The notes under the pieces are model-generated. The model saw only the letters and a list, made by a program, of their open reading frames with translations, ran no database searches and had not been told where the DNA came from. A program made the translations under genes and the position numbers. Positions 1 to 8,105 of a stretch of 20,019 bases of DNA are shown here, in pieces. Source of the stretch: Deltaproteobacteria bacterium (GTDB taxonomy: Bacteria; Desulfobacterota; Binatia; Binatales; Binataceae); assembly GCA_027403435.1 (NCBI GenBank), contig DAHZDR010000178.1, positions 1-20,019 on the forward strand, written 5' to 3'. The stretch's first letter is position 1; every line of letters begins with the position of its first letter.

Positions 1-786
1 CGCAAGGCGCTGGCCGCGGGCGCTCATGTGCTGGTCGAAAAACCGCTGTGTCTCGATCCCGCCGAACTTGACGATTTGGCGAATCTGGCCACGCAAAACG
101 GCCGAATTCTGATGTGCGTGCATAACTGGAAGCATGCCCCCGCATACCGTGGCGCGCATCGGCTGATTGCCGCGGGCTGGCTCGGCGAAATCCAGCATCT
201 CGCGCTCATGCGCCTGCGCTCCGGACCGGCCGGCGGCGGCGGAACCGCAGTCAACGGCGAACGCTGGCGAACCGATCCGAAGTCCGGCGGCGGAATCCTG
301 ATCGATCACGGCTGGCATGTCTTTTACCTGGCGCAATGGCTGATGGGCGGCGCCGCGCCGATCGGCGTTTCCGCATGGCTCGATTATCCGTCCGCTTCCA
401 CGGCCGAGGATTTCGCCGACCTGCGAGTTGAATTTCCCGGCCCTCGGCTCGCCACGATTACGCTTTCGTGGCGCGCCAGCGCGCGCCGCACCTCGGCGGC
501 GATTTACGGCGACCGCGCGCTGCTCGAGATTGAGGGCGACCGGACAATTCTGACTGAACGGTCAGGTAAAATCGAAGACCATAGCGTTCCCGATCAGGCC
601 GACGACTCTTACCATGCCGCGTGGTTCGCCGGGATGGCGGCGGAGTTCGTCGGCGCGATCGAGCAAGGCGCCGGCGGCGCGATCACGCGCACGAATATGG
701 CCGAAGCGCGTTCCGCCGTCCGCCTGATTGACGCCGCCCGGCGTTCTTCCGCGGTGGCCAGCGCCATGATCCGTTTGCCGCGCTGA
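1..786 (+). CDS. Gfo/Idh/MocA-family NAD(P)-dependent oxidoreductase, 5' end outside window
   Basis: The reading frame is open from base 1, so the gene begins upstream and the N-terminal Rossmann GxGxxG is missing. The first visible residues (RKALAAGAHVLVEKPLC) are the family hallmark: the EKP motif lies at the end of the nucleotide-binding domain, and its lysine contacts substrate and cofactor. Downstream, GGGILIDHGWH (around base 285-320) matches the substrate-binding helix, with the Asp and His expected for catalysis. These enzymes oxidise or reduce sugar hydroxyls, cyclitols or related small molecules in the cytoplasm; the substrate cannot be read from the sequence. It ends 211 bp before the TetR gene and is separated from it by a promoter-like region, so it probably belongs to a different transcription unit. 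Family assignment is firm; involvement in hopanoid side-chain sugar chemistry would be speculation. Confidence 0.88.
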   Translation, partial: RKALAAGAHVLVEKPLCLDPAELDDLANLATQNGRILMCVHNWKHAPAYRGAHRLIAAGWLGEIQHLALMRLRSGPAGGGGTAVNGERWRTDPKSGGGILIDHGWHVFYLAQWLMGGAAPIGVSAWLDYPSASTAEDFADLRVEFPGPRLATITLSWRASARRTSAAIYGDRALLEIEGDRTILTERSGKIEDHSVPDQADDSYHAAWFAGMAAEFVGAIEQGAGGAITRTNMAEARSAVRLIDAARRSSAVASAMIRLPR

Positions 787-815
787 CCGATCGGACCGGC
801 GGACGGCGCGCGCTA

Positions 816-843
816 TTGACTTTCCGTTAAGCGGGGTTACGAT
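816..843 (+). promoter_or_regulatory. Candidate sigma70 promoter for the TetR-hpn operon
   Basis: A TTGACT -35 hexamer (816-821) and a TACGAT -10 hexamer (838-843) are separated by 16 bp. They match the consensus at 5/6 and 4/6 positions. This is the only relatively AT-rich stretch in the leader between the oxidoreductase stop at 786 and the TetR start at 998. A transcript would begin near 850 and carry a leader of roughly 150 nt. Assignment rests on sequence match and position only. Confidence 0.5.
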
Positions 844-864
844 AACTTATTGACCGGATGGTTA
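816..864 (+). promoter_or_regulatory. Candidate TetR operator region with three short dyads
   Basis: TTGACTTTCCGTTAA (816-830) is an imperfect TTGAC-N5-GTTAA dyad that contains the -35 hexamer. GTTACGATAAC (836-846) is a perfect GTTA-N3-TAAC dyad that covers the -10. TTGACCGGATGGTTA (850-864) is a second TTGAC...GTTA-type dyad near the predicted +1. The two TTGAC elements start 34 bp apart, about three helical turns. TetR regulators commonly bind 15-17 bp palindromes of this general form and repress their own promoters. The regulator is encoded immediately downstream, so autoregulation of the hopanoid operon is a reasonable inference. Confidence 0.4.
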
Positions 865-980
865 GGCCCGTGCGGGGTCAGCGTGCCGGTCCACGGCGGA
901 TCGTCAAATCGGTGGCTGCCGGTTGGGCAAACGGTCGGGCGATGCGAAGATCGACGAAATTTCGCGATATTCATCGGCTT

Positions 981-987
981 GGAGGAG
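981..987 (+). promoter_or_regulatory. Shine-Dalgarno site that decides the TetR start
   Basis: GGAGGAG at 981-987 lies 10 nt before an in-frame GTG at 998. The initiation region (GAGGAGCGGGGAAGCA then GTGGCGGC) closely resembles that of hpnA (GAGGAGCGGGAAG then ATGGCGGC at 11306). This supports GTG 998 over the upstream TTG at 923, which has no ribosome-binding site. Confidence 0.6.
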
Positions 988-997
988 CGGGGAAGCA

Positions 998-1666
998 GTG
1001 GCGGCCGTGAGCAAAGTGAATACGGCGGAGCAGGGCGCGAGCCCGGCGGAGTTGCGCGCCTTGGATTCGCGCGACGAAATCCTCAAGGCCGCAATCGAGT
1101 TGTTCGCGAATCGCGGCTTTCACGAAACCTCGATGGCCGAGGTCGCCCGCGCCGCCAATGTCAGCAAGGCCCTGATTTTCTGGCACTTCAAGACCAAGGA
1201 AGACCTCTTCATGGCGGTGCTCAGCCGCCTGCTGGAACCGTATGCGATCGATTTCGCGGAAGAGGCGGGCGCGCTCGACGAAGTCGCGCAACTGACGCGG
1301 CTGATCGAGCTTTACCTGATGTTCGTGCGGGATAACGCCGGATCGATTCGTTTTTTTGTCGCGCAGTTGCTGCGCGGCGAACTGGCCTCGGACGCGCTGA
1401 CCGGTCCGGTGATGCAGCTTTACGAAGGCTATCGCGCCCTGCTGGTGGATTTGATTGGGCGGGCGCAGGCCAGGGATTTGTGTCTCAAGGATTTTCCGGC
1501 GGCGGCGGTGGCGCGGATGCTGCTGTCGATGCTCAACGGAATTTTGATTGGAATGTTGTTCGCCGAAGATGAAAGCGCGGATGTCGCCAGCGCGATCGCG
1601 ATGATCCGGCAGTGGCTGTTCGGCGCCCATGCGGGCGCCGCCACGGACGGGCCGGCGGCGTCTTAA
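998..1666 (+). CDS. TetR/AcrR-family transcriptional regulator
   Basis: Predicted protein of 222 aa, the usual TetR size (about 190-230). Residues 25-71 form the N-terminal DNA-binding domain: DEILKAAIELFANRGFHETSM leads into a helix-turn-helix (AEVARAANVSKALIFWHF, about 47-64) followed by the typical KTKEDLF. The C-terminal two thirds is helical and variable, as expected for ligand binding and dimerisation; the ligand cannot be deduced. GTG 998 is chosen because of the strong GGAGGAG 10 nt upstream; an upstream TTG (923) is open in frame but has no such site. The gene sits first in the run, 36 bp before hpnH, and behind a promoter with TetR-like dyads (816-864). It is therefore the likely local, probably autoregulatory, regulator of hopanoid synthesis. 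That role is inferred from position. Confidence 0.88.
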   Translation: MAAVSKVNTAEQGASPAELRALDSRDEILKAAIELFANRGFHETSMAEVARAANVSKALIFWHFKTKEDLFMAVLSRLLEPYAIDFAEEAGALDEVAQLTRLIELYLMFVRDNAGSIRFFVAQLLRGELASDALTGPVMQLYEGYRALLVDLIGRAQARDLCLKDFPAAAVARMLLSMLNGILIGMLFAEDESADVASAIAMIRQWLFGAHAGAATDGPAAS

Positions 1667-1702
1667 CCCAGTTTTACGACGATTGGCAGGAGTTCCGAAG
1701 CT

Positions 1703-2707
1703 ATGCGCGTGCCGCTTAAACAGATGATGGACCTTGGGCGCTACATGCGCAGCAAGAAGCGTGCCGGCGAAAAATATTTCCCGCTCGTGTTGATGCTTGA
1801 ACCGTTGCATGCCTGCAACCTGGCCTGTATCGGATGCGGCCGGATCGTCGAGTACAAGGACACGATCCGCGATCAGATGCCGCTCGACGACGCGCTCGGC
1901 GCGGCGGCCGAGGCGGACGCGCCGATCGTTTCGATCTGCGGCGGCGAACCGCTGATGTACAAGCATATTGCGCCGCTCACGCGGCGCCTGATCGACGAAC
2001 AGCGCCGGCACGTGATGATCTGCACCAACGCGATTCTGCTCGAACGCTTTATCAAACAGGTCGCGCCCAGCCCCTATCTGAGTTTCAATCTGCATATCGA
2101 CGGCATGCGCGAAACCAACGATCGCGTGCTCGCGCGCCAGGGCCACTTCGATATCGTCGTCAAGATGATCAAGCTGCTCAAGGAACGCGGCTATCGGGTG
2201 CAGACCAACTCGACGATCTATCGTGAAACCAGCGCCGAGGAAGTCGAAGAGCTGATCCGCTTCCTGGGCGGACTCGGCGTTGACGGCATCCTGGTCACGC
2301 CCGGTTATCACTACCAGGTGTTGAACAACGACGACCTCTACATGAAGTCCGACGAGATGCCGTACAAGTTTGAACGCGTGCGCAAGCTTGCCGCCGACTA
2401 CAAACTGATCAATACGCCAATCTACCTTGATTTTCTGGTCGGCGAACGCGACCTTTTGTGCAGTCCGTGGACGACGGTGACGCGGAATCCGCGCGGCTGG
2501 AAGGGACCCTGCTACCTGATTACCAACGGCCATTACCAGACCTTCAAGGAGCTGCACGCGGCCACCGACTGGGAGTACTACCGGACCAAGCAGGATATCC
2601 GTTGCAAGGATTGCCGGCTCCATTCGGGATTCGAGGGCACGGTGGCGCTCGATTTCGGCAAGAATCTGAAGGATTCATGGCGGGTGGTGCGCCATTACCT
2701 GTCATAG
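1703..2707 (+). CDS. hpnH: HpnH, radical SAM adenosylhopane synthase
   Basis: HpnH joins a 5'-deoxyadenosyl group to hopene to give adenosylhopane, the first step of side-chain building for C35 hopanoids. The 334 aa protein has the radical-SAM [4Fe-4S] motif CX3CX2C at C38, C42 and C45 (HACNLACIGCG), the GGEP motif that follows (SICGGEPLMY), and the HpnH-type C-terminal region with NPRGWKGPCYL, TDWEYY and CKDCRLHSGFEGT. Length and N-terminus (MRVPLKQMMDLGRYM) are full and characteristic of the family. AGGAG at 1688-1692 lies 10 nt before the ATG. It follows the TetR gene by 36 bp and precedes the prenyl synthase gene. HpnG, which acts on its product, is encoded at 13294-14043 on the opposite strand. 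Confidence 0.96.
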   Translation: MRVPLKQMMDLGRYMRSKKRAGEKYFPLVLMLEPLHACNLACIGCGRIVEYKDTIRDQMPLDDALGAAAEADAPIVSICGGEPLMYKHIAPLTRRLIDEQRRHVMICTNAILLERFIKQVAPSPYLSFNLHIDGMRETNDRVLARQGHFDIVVKMIKLLKERGYRVQTNSTIYRETSAEEVEELIRFLGGLGVDGILVTPGYHYQVLNNDDLYMKSDEMPYKFERVRKLAADYKLINTPIYLDFLVGERDLLCSPWTTVTRNPRGWKGPCYLITNGHYQTFKELHAATDWEYYRTKQDIRCKDCRLHSGFEGTVALDFGKNLKDSWRVVRHYLS

Positions 2708-2857
2708 GCCGGACGGCGGCGCGCGCGGCCGGCGCCAGTGTGCGCGGCGGCCGCGGCGGGACGCCCCGCGCATGAATCGTTTGCGGGCGGCGCGCGCGTG
2801 GAGCGAAAGCTGGCGCGATTGCCGTTCAAGCGCCGGAAATTGGATGGCGAAGCGTTA

Positions 2858-3805
2858 ATGATGCGCGAGGAGAAGCCATACGGCGCGAACGCCGGGCGGA
2901 CGGCGGCGCGCGCGTTCGATCTCGACGGCTACCTGCAAGCGCGCGTCGCGCTAATCGAACGAACGCTTGCCGCGACGGTCGCCGCAACGGACGGTCCGGC
3001 GGCCAGGCTGCTGGAAGCGATGCGCTACAGCCTGCTCGCCGGCGGCAAGCGCCTGCGCCCGGTGCTGGCCCTGGCCGCCTGCGAGGCGGTGGGCGGCGCG
3101 CCCGAAGCGGCGCTCGGCTTCGCCTGCGCGGTCGAGATGATTCATACTTATTCGCTGGTCCATGACGACCTGCCGTGCATGGACGACGACGACTTGCGGC
3201 GCGGCCGGCCGACCAACCATAAAGTTTACGGCGAAGCGATTGCGACCCTGGCTGGCGACGGCCTGCTGACCGACGCCTTCATGGTGCTGGCGCGGACGGG
3301 CGCGGCGACGCCGGGTGCGGCCGCGGCGTTGCTCGAAACGATCGCGGAGTTGGCCGAGGCCGCCGGTTCGGCCGGGATGGTCGGCGGGCAGGCGATCGAT
3401 CTGCTCGGCGAAGGGCGGACGCCGGGACTCGCCGAACTCGAACTGATGCATCGCAAGAAGACCGGCGCGCTGTTCATGGCCGCGGTCCGCGGCGGCGCGC
3501 GGCTGGGCGGCGCCACGGCCGCGCAGCTTGCGGCCTTGCGCGAATATGCCCGATCGCTCGGCCTGGCTTTTCAGGTGATCGACGACCTGCTCGACGTCGA
3601 GGCGTCGGCGGAAGTCGTCGGCAAGCGGACCAACAAGGACGCCGCGCGCGGCAAAGCGACGTATCCGGCGCTGATGGGCGTGGCGCGGGCGCGGGCGTTC
3701 GCGCATGAGCTGATTGCGCGGGCCACGGACGCGTTGGCGCAATTCGACGATCGCGCCGACGCGCTCAGAACGCTCGCGGCCTACGCGGTGGAGCGTAAAC
3801 TATGA
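2858..3805 (+). CDS. ispA: Polyprenyl synthetase, probable (2E,6E)-farnesyl diphosphate synthase
   Basis: Condenses IPP with DMAPP/GPP to make FPP, the squalene precursor. From ATG 2858 the protein is 315 aa. The first Asp-rich motif is DDLPCMD (D103, D104, D109), with the bacterial two-residue insertion and Tyr five residues ahead (HTYSLVHDD), as in IspA-type FPP synthases. The second is DDLLD (D242, D243, D246), preceded by FQ and followed by GKRTNKDAARGKATYP. GGKRLRP supplies the IPP-binding Arg and Lys. The start is uncertain: the frame is open back to GTG 2738, but 2738-2857 encodes low-complexity Ala/Arg sequence; ATG 2861 and later starts are possible, and no strong ribosome-binding site is visible. 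The 150 bp between hpnH and 2858 shows nothing else. The stop overlaps the next start (ATGA). A longer-chain product cannot be excluded. Confidence 0.9.
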   Translation: MMREEKPYGANAGRTAARAFDLDGYLQARVALIERTLAATVAATDGPAARLLEAMRYSLLAGGKRLRPVLALAACEAVGGAPEAALGFACAVEMIHTYSLVHDDLPCMDDDDLRRGRPTNHKVYGEAIATLAGDGLLTDAFMVLARTGAATPGAAAALLETIAELAEAAGSAGMVGGQAIDLLGEGRTPGLAELELMHRKKTGALFMAAVRGGARLGGATAAQLAALREYARSLGLAFQVIDDLLDVEASAEVVGKRTNKDAARGKATYPALMGVARARAFAHELIARATDALAQFDDRADALRTLAAYAVERKL

Positions 3806-4878
3806 GCGCGGCGGCGATCCACGGGGACCCGCCGGCGCCGCTACCGGCGCGCGCGCGCCAGGCGATGCTGCTCGAACCGGGGCGGCTCGAGTTGCGCGAA
3901 TTCACGCCGCCCGCGCCGGGACCGGGCGAGTTGCTGCTGAAGATCGAATGCGCGCTGAGCTGCGGCACCGACCTCAAGACCTGGCGCCGCGGCCATCCGC
4001 TGTGGCAACTGCCGGCTCCGTTCGGCCATGAATTCGCCGGAGTGGTGGCGGCGGCGGGCGCGGGCGTCGCGCGGTTCAAGCCTGGCGACGCGCTGATGGC
4101 GGCGCCGACGGCGCCCTGCGAAAGCTGCTTTTACTGCGCGCGCGGCCAGGAAAATCTGTGCGCGCGGGCGATGGACCGCATGGTCATGGGCGCCTACGCG
4201 GATTACCTGTTGCTGCCCGCGCATATCGTCGCCCGCAACGCGTTTCATAAGCCGGCGGACCTGCCGTTCGAGGAGGCCGCGCTGCTGGAGCCGCTGTCAT
4301 GCGTCGTGCATGCGCAGGCGATGGCGCGGCCGGAGCGCGGGGAAACCGCGCTGATTATCGGCGCGGGCGCGTTCGGTATCCTGCATGCGATGGCGCTGAA
4401 GGCGGCCGGCGTGCGCGAAGTGGCGGTCGCCGGACGCGGCGCGCAACGGCTCCAATGGGCGGGCGCAATGGGCGCCGACCGCGTGATCGACGCGGCGCGC
4501 GAAGACGCGGCGGGCGCGATCGCGGCGCTCAATGGCGGTTACGGTCCCGATCTGGCGATCGAATGCACCGGCCAGGTGGAGGGCTGGGAGGACGCGTTCC
4601 GGCGCGTCCGGCGCGGCGGCCGGGTGGTGTTTTTCGGCGGCTGCGCGGCGGGCACGACGCTGGGCGTCGATACCCGCCGGATGCATTACGACAACCTGAC
4701 GCTGCTGGCGCCGTTTCATTTCCGGCCGCGCGACGTGCGCGACGCGTTCGCGATGCTGGGCGCGGGGCGGCTCGGCGCCGGACGCCTGATCAACGCGCGC
4801 CGGCGGCTGGACCAGTTAAGCGAAGTGTTTGCGATGCTCGAACGGGGCGCCGCGCTGAAGTGCGCGGTGATTCCCTGA
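3802..4878 (+). CDS. Zinc-dependent medium-chain (MDR) alcohol dehydrogenase
   Basis: 358 aa, full MDR length. The catalytic zinc site is represented by C54 (SCGTD) and H76-E77 (FGHEFAG), with a further conserved Glu in LLEPLSC. The structural zinc lobe is intact: C106, C109, C112 and C120 (CESCFYC...NLC). The Rossmann motif is GAGAFG, and the end of the second strand reads VAGRG with no acidic residue, which hints at NADP(H) rather than NAD(H). The closest general type is the threonine/sorbitol dehydrogenase-like group of polyol and sugar alcohol dehydrogenases. It overlaps the FPP synthase stop by 4 nt (ATGA) and lies 70 bp ahead of the cyclase, so it is co-transcribed with the hopanoid genes. 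It is not a classical hpn gene. Reduction of the ribosyl side chain to bacteriohopanetetrol is a testable role, but the substrate is unknown from sequence. Confidence 0.9.
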   Translation: MSAAAIHGDPPAPLPARARQAMLLEPGRLELREFTPPAPGPGELLLKIECALSCGTDLKTWRRGHPLWQLPAPFGHEFAGVVAAAGAGVARFKPGDALMAAPTAPCESCFYCARGQENLCARAMDRMVMGAYADYLLLPAHIVARNAFHKPADLPFEEAALLEPLSCVVHAQAMARPERGETALIIGAGAFGILHAMALKAAGVREVAVAGRGAQRLQWAGAMGADRVIDAAREDAAGAIAALNGGYGPDLAIECTGQVEGWEDAFRRVRRGGRVVFFGGCAAGTTLGVDTRRMHYDNLTLLAPFHFRPRDVRDAFAMLGAGRLGAGRLINARRRLDQLSEVFAMLERGAALKCAVIP

Positions 4879-4948
4879 GCGCGTTGGCGTTAAGCAAGGG
4901 TGGTGCGCGTCGGCTGGGCAAGGAGCGGCGGCGCGGGGCTAAATAAGT

Positions 4949-6919
4949 ATGGACCAGGTTTCGCAGATGATGAATGGGCATGGCGCGGCGGCGGCCGCGC
5001 CGGCGCGCGACGAGTTTTCGGCGCGCCTCGATGACGCGATCGAGCGGGCGCGCGACGCGCTGATCGGCCAGCAGCGGCCGCAGGGGTATTGGCAGGCGGC
5101 GCTCGAGGCGAACGCCGAAATGAACGCCGAGTACATCATCTTCAACCGCTTCATGGAGGTCGAGCGCGATCCGGAGCTGGAAACCAGGCTCAAACGGCTG
5201 TTGCTGGATCTGCAACAGGCGGATGGCGGCTGGTCGCTGTTCCCCGGCGGCGAAAGCCATCTTTCGACCTCGATCGTAAGCTACTTCGCGCTGAAGCTGA
5301 CCGGGATGCGGCCGAACAACGAGGCGCTGATCCAGGCGCGGCGTTTCGTGCTGTCGCGCGGCGGAATCGCCAACGCCGGCACGCTGGCGCGCTTCTATCT
5401 GGCGGCGATGAACCAGGCGCCGTGGAGCGCGACGCCGGCGCTGCCGGTCGAAATCACGCTGCTGCCGAAATGGTTCCCGGTAAACATGTACGAGCTTTCG
5501 TCATGGGCGCGCGGCACGCTGTTCGCGCTGATGACGCTGCAGGCGGCGCGTCCGGCGCGGGTGATCGATTGGCGCGAAGGGGTGCTGGAGCTGTATATCC
5601 AGCCGCCGCATTTCACCAAATTCAGGATGCCGCGCGGCCGGCGCCCGCTGTCGTTGCGCAACGCGCTGCTCGCCGCCGATAAAATCCTGCGCGGCTACGA
5701 TCGGATACGGCTGCGCGGCTTGCGCGCCCGCGCGCTCCGCCACGCCGAGAACTGGCTGCTCGAGCATCAGGACGCCAATGGCTCGTGGGGCGGAATCCAG
5801 CCGTGCTACCTGCTGAGTCCGATGGCGCTGAAGGGGCTTGGCTACCGCAACGACCATCCGGTGATCGTCAAGGCGCTGGAGGCGTCGCGCGAGTTGATTT
5901 GGGACCAGGGCGACCGCATCCTTTATCAACCGTGCGTTTCGCCCAACTGGGACACCGCGCTGGCGGCCAAGGCGCTGCTGGACGCGGACGTTCCGGGCGA
6001 CCATCCGGCGATTCGCGGGGCGGCGCGCTGGCTGATCGATCATCAAATTTTCAAGCGCGGCGACTGGTCGGTGAAGCGGCCCGCGCTGGAGCCGGGCGGA
6101 TGGGCGTTCGAGTTTTACAACGACTGGTATCCCGACGTTGACGATTCGGCGGTTATTCTGATGGTGCTGGCGGAGGCGGCGCATGACGACGCCGCCGCGC
6201 GGGAACGGGCGATGCGGCTCGGCGCCAACTGGGTGATGGGCATGCAGTGGCGCAACGGCGGCTTCGCCGCGTTCGACGCCGACAACGATTCGCAATGGCT
6301 CAATCACGCGCCGTTCGCCGACGTCGAGGCTTCGACCGATCCGGCCTGCGCGGACCTGACCGGACGGGTGCTCGAGATGATGGCGGCGGTCGGTTATCGC
6401 GCCGACCATCCGGTGGCGCGGCGCGCGATCGCATGGCTGAAGCGCGATCAAAAACCCGACGGCTCATGGTGGGGCCGCTGGGGCGTGAGCTATATTTACG
6501 GCACGTTCTCGGCGCTCTCGGGTTTGCGCGCGATTGGCGTCGATATGAATGAAGCGTGGATCAAGCGCGCGGCGGCGTGGCTAAAGTCGGTCCAGAACGC
6601 GGACGGCGGATGGGGCGAAAGCTGTCTTGCCGATCGCGATCCGTCGCTCAAGGGCAAGGGCGCGAGCACGCCCTCGCAGACCGCGTGGGGAATGATCGGC
6701 CTGCTCGCGGGCGAGGACGGACTGAGCGACAATCTGATGCGCGCGGCGGGGTGGTTGTTCGCCGAGCAGAACGGCGCGGGCCGCTGGGAGGAGCTGGAAT
6801 TCACCGGCACGGGGTTCCCGAATCATTTTTATCTCCGCTATCACATGTACGCGCATTATTTTCCGCTGATGGCGCTGGGCCGGCTCAGGCGGCGGATGGC
6901 TGAAGGAGCGGCGCGCTAA
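4949..6919 (+). CDS. shc: Squalene-hopene cyclase
   Basis: Cyclises squalene to hop-22(29)-ene/diplopterol at the membrane; also called hpnF. The 656 aa length is typical (about 630-670). The catalytic protonating motif DVDD is at 396-399 (DWYPDVDDSAV), matching D374-D377 of the Alicyclobacillus enzyme. Repeated QW motifs of the (alpha/alpha)6 barrels are visible: QQRPQGYW, QQADGGW, QDANGSWGG, QWRNGGF with FDADND, QKPDGSWWGRWGVSYIYGT and QNADGGWGE. The C-terminus GTGFPNHFYLRYHMY...FPLMALGR is diagnostic. ATG 4949 has only a weak ribosome-binding site (GGGG at 4936-4939); AAGGAG at 4920 is too far upstream. No key residue is missing. Its position between FPP synthase and hpnC/D/E fits squalene rather than an oxidosqualene substrate. 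Confidence 0.97.
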   Translation: MDQVSQMMNGHGAAAAAPARDEFSARLDDAIERARDALIGQQRPQGYWQAALEANAEMNAEYIIFNRFMEVERDPELETRLKRLLLDLQQADGGWSLFPGGESHLSTSIVSYFALKLTGMRPNNEALIQARRFVLSRGGIANAGTLARFYLAAMNQAPWSATPALPVEITLLPKWFPVNMYELSSWARGTLFALMTLQAARPARVIDWREGVLELYIQPPHFTKFRMPRGRRPLSLRNALLAADKILRGYDRIRLRGLRARALRHAENWLLEHQDANGSWGGIQPCYLLSPMALKGLGYRNDHPVIVKALEASRELIWDQGDRILYQPCVSPNWDTALAAKALLDADVPGDHPAIRGAARWLIDHQIFKRGDWSVKRPALEPGGWAFEFYNDWYPDVDDSAVILMVLAEAAHDDAAARERAMRLGANWVMGMQWRNGGFAAFDADNDSQWLNHAPFADVEASTDPACADLTGRVLEMMAAVGYRADHPVARRAIAWLKRDQKPDGSWWGRWGVSYIYGTFSALSGLRAIGVDMNEAWIKRAAAWLKSVQNADGGWGESCLADRDPSLKGKGASTPSQTAWGMIGLLAGEDGLSDNLMRAAGWLFAEQNGAGRWEELEFTGTGFPNHFYLRYHMYAHYFPLMALGRLRRRMAEGAAR

Positions 6920-6935
6920 AGCCGCGGCGGATGGC

Positions 6936-8105
6936 ATGAAGGAGATCGCAATACTGGGATCGACCGGATCGGTCGGCGTCACCACGCTCGACGTGATCGG
7001 CCGTTTCCGCGATCGTTTCCGGGTGGTGGCGATGGCGGCCGGGCGCAACGTGGAATTGTTCGCCGGGCAGATTCGCGGTTTCGCGCCGGAGCTGGTTGCG
7101 GTCGCGACGCGCCAGTTGGCCGACGAGCTGGCGGCGCGGATCGCGCCGCTCAAGCCGCGCATCCTCGTCGGCGCGGAAGGCGCGATCGCCGTCGCGACGC
7201 ATCCGCGGGCGCGGCTGGTGATGTCGGCGATGGTCGGCGCGATCGGACTCGGGCCGACGCTCGCGGCGATTCGGGCGGGCAAGGATATCGCCTTCGCCAA
7301 CAAGGAAGTGATGGTCGTCGCGGGCGAAGTGGTGACGCGCGCGGCGCGCGAGCACGGCGTGCGCCTGCTGCCGGTGGACAGCGAGCATAACGCGGTCTTT
7401 CAATGCCTTGAAGGCCGCCCGCGCGAGAGCGTCAGGCGAATTATCCTGACGGCCTCGGGCGGACCGTTCCGCGCCTGGCCAAGCGATCGCTTCGCGTCGA
7501 TTACGGTCGCCGAGGCGCTTAATCATCCGACGTGGAAAATGGGCGCCAAGATCACGATCGATTCGGCGACGCTGATGAACAAGGGCCTCGAAGTGATCGA
7601 GGCGCGCTGGCTGTTCGATCTCGCGCCGGAGCGAATCGACGTGGTCATCCATCCGCAGAGCGTGATTCATTCGATGGTCGAGCTGGTGGACGGGTCGGTG
7701 CTGGCGGAGATGGCGGTTCCCGACATGGCGATTCCGGTCGCGTTCGCGCTGGCCTATCCCGAACGGCTGCCGCTGGACCATCTGAACCGCCTTGAATTCG
7801 CGCGCTGCGCGAACCTGACGTTCGAGGCGCCGGACGCGGCTAAATTCCCCTGTCTAGGCCTCGCCTACGAGGCGCTGCGCGCGGGCGGCACGATGCCGGC
7901 CTGCCTCAACGCGGCGAACGAGGAGCTGGTCGCGGCGTTTCTCGGCGGACGGGGGAGTTTCGCCGATATCCCGCGCCATCTGGAGACGGTGATGGGGCGT
8001 CATCGCAACGGCCCGGCGCGCACGCTGGAGGACGCGCTGGAGACCGACGGTTGGGCGCGGGCGGCGGCGCGCGAACTGATCGGCGCCGGCGCGGAGCGGG
8101 CGTGA
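6936..8105 (+). CDS. dxr: 1-deoxy-D-xylulose 5-phosphate reductoisomerase
   Basis: Converts DXP to 2-C-methyl-D-erythritol 4-phosphate with NADPH, the first committed MEP step, in the cytoplasm. 389 aa, close to the E. coli length (398). The N-terminal NADPH motif is ILGSTGSVGVTTLDV. The loop NKEVMVVAGE is present. Metal-binding residues are seen as D148-S149-E150 (PVDSEHNAVFQ) and E219 (MNKGLEVIEA), equivalent to E. coli D150, E152 and E231. The substrate-binding stretch HPQSVIHSMVE follows. It starts 16 bp after the cyclase stop; an ATG at 6931 is followed at once by TGA and is not used. Its stop shares one base with the hpnC start (TGATG). Placement of dxr inside a hopanoid operon is unusual, since it is more often a housekeeping gene elsewhere. 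Confidence 0.97.
   Translation: MKEIAILGSTGSVGVTTLDVIGRFRDRFRVVAMAAGRNVELFAGQIRGFAPELVAVATRQLADELAARIAPLKPRILVGAEGAIAVATHPRARLVMSAMVGAIGLGPTLAAIRAGKDIAFANKEVMVVAGEVVTRAAREHGVRLLPVDSEHNAVFQCLEGRPRESVRRIILTASGGPFRAWPSDRFASITVAEALNHPTWKMGAKITIDSATLMNKGLEVIEARWLFDLAPERIDVVIHPQSVIHSMVELVDGSVLAEMAVPDMAIPVAFALAYPERLPLDHLNRLEFARCANLTFEAPDAAKFPCLGLAYEALRAGGTMPACLNAANEELVAAFLGGRGSFADIPRHLETVMGRHRNGPARTLEDALETDGWARAAARELIGAGAERA

Noticed and set aside
971..2623. Very long open minus-strand frame opposite the TetR and hpnH genes
   Set aside because: It is the antisense shadow of well-identified genes; its His/Arg/Gln-rich translation has no recognisable domain and arises from GC-biased third positions.
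2738..2857. Upstream extension of the FPP synthase to GTG 2738
   Set aside because: The extra 40 residues are low-complexity Ala/Arg sequence without family similarity, and no ribosome-binding site precedes the GTG; it is kept as an alternative only.
4920..6925. Similar strings (AAGGAGCGGCG ... GCTAAA) before shc (4920) and before dxr (6904) as a possible repeated element
   Set aside because: The match is about 17 bases with a gap, one copy is within shc coding sequence, and ribosome-binding-site plus GCG bias explains it.
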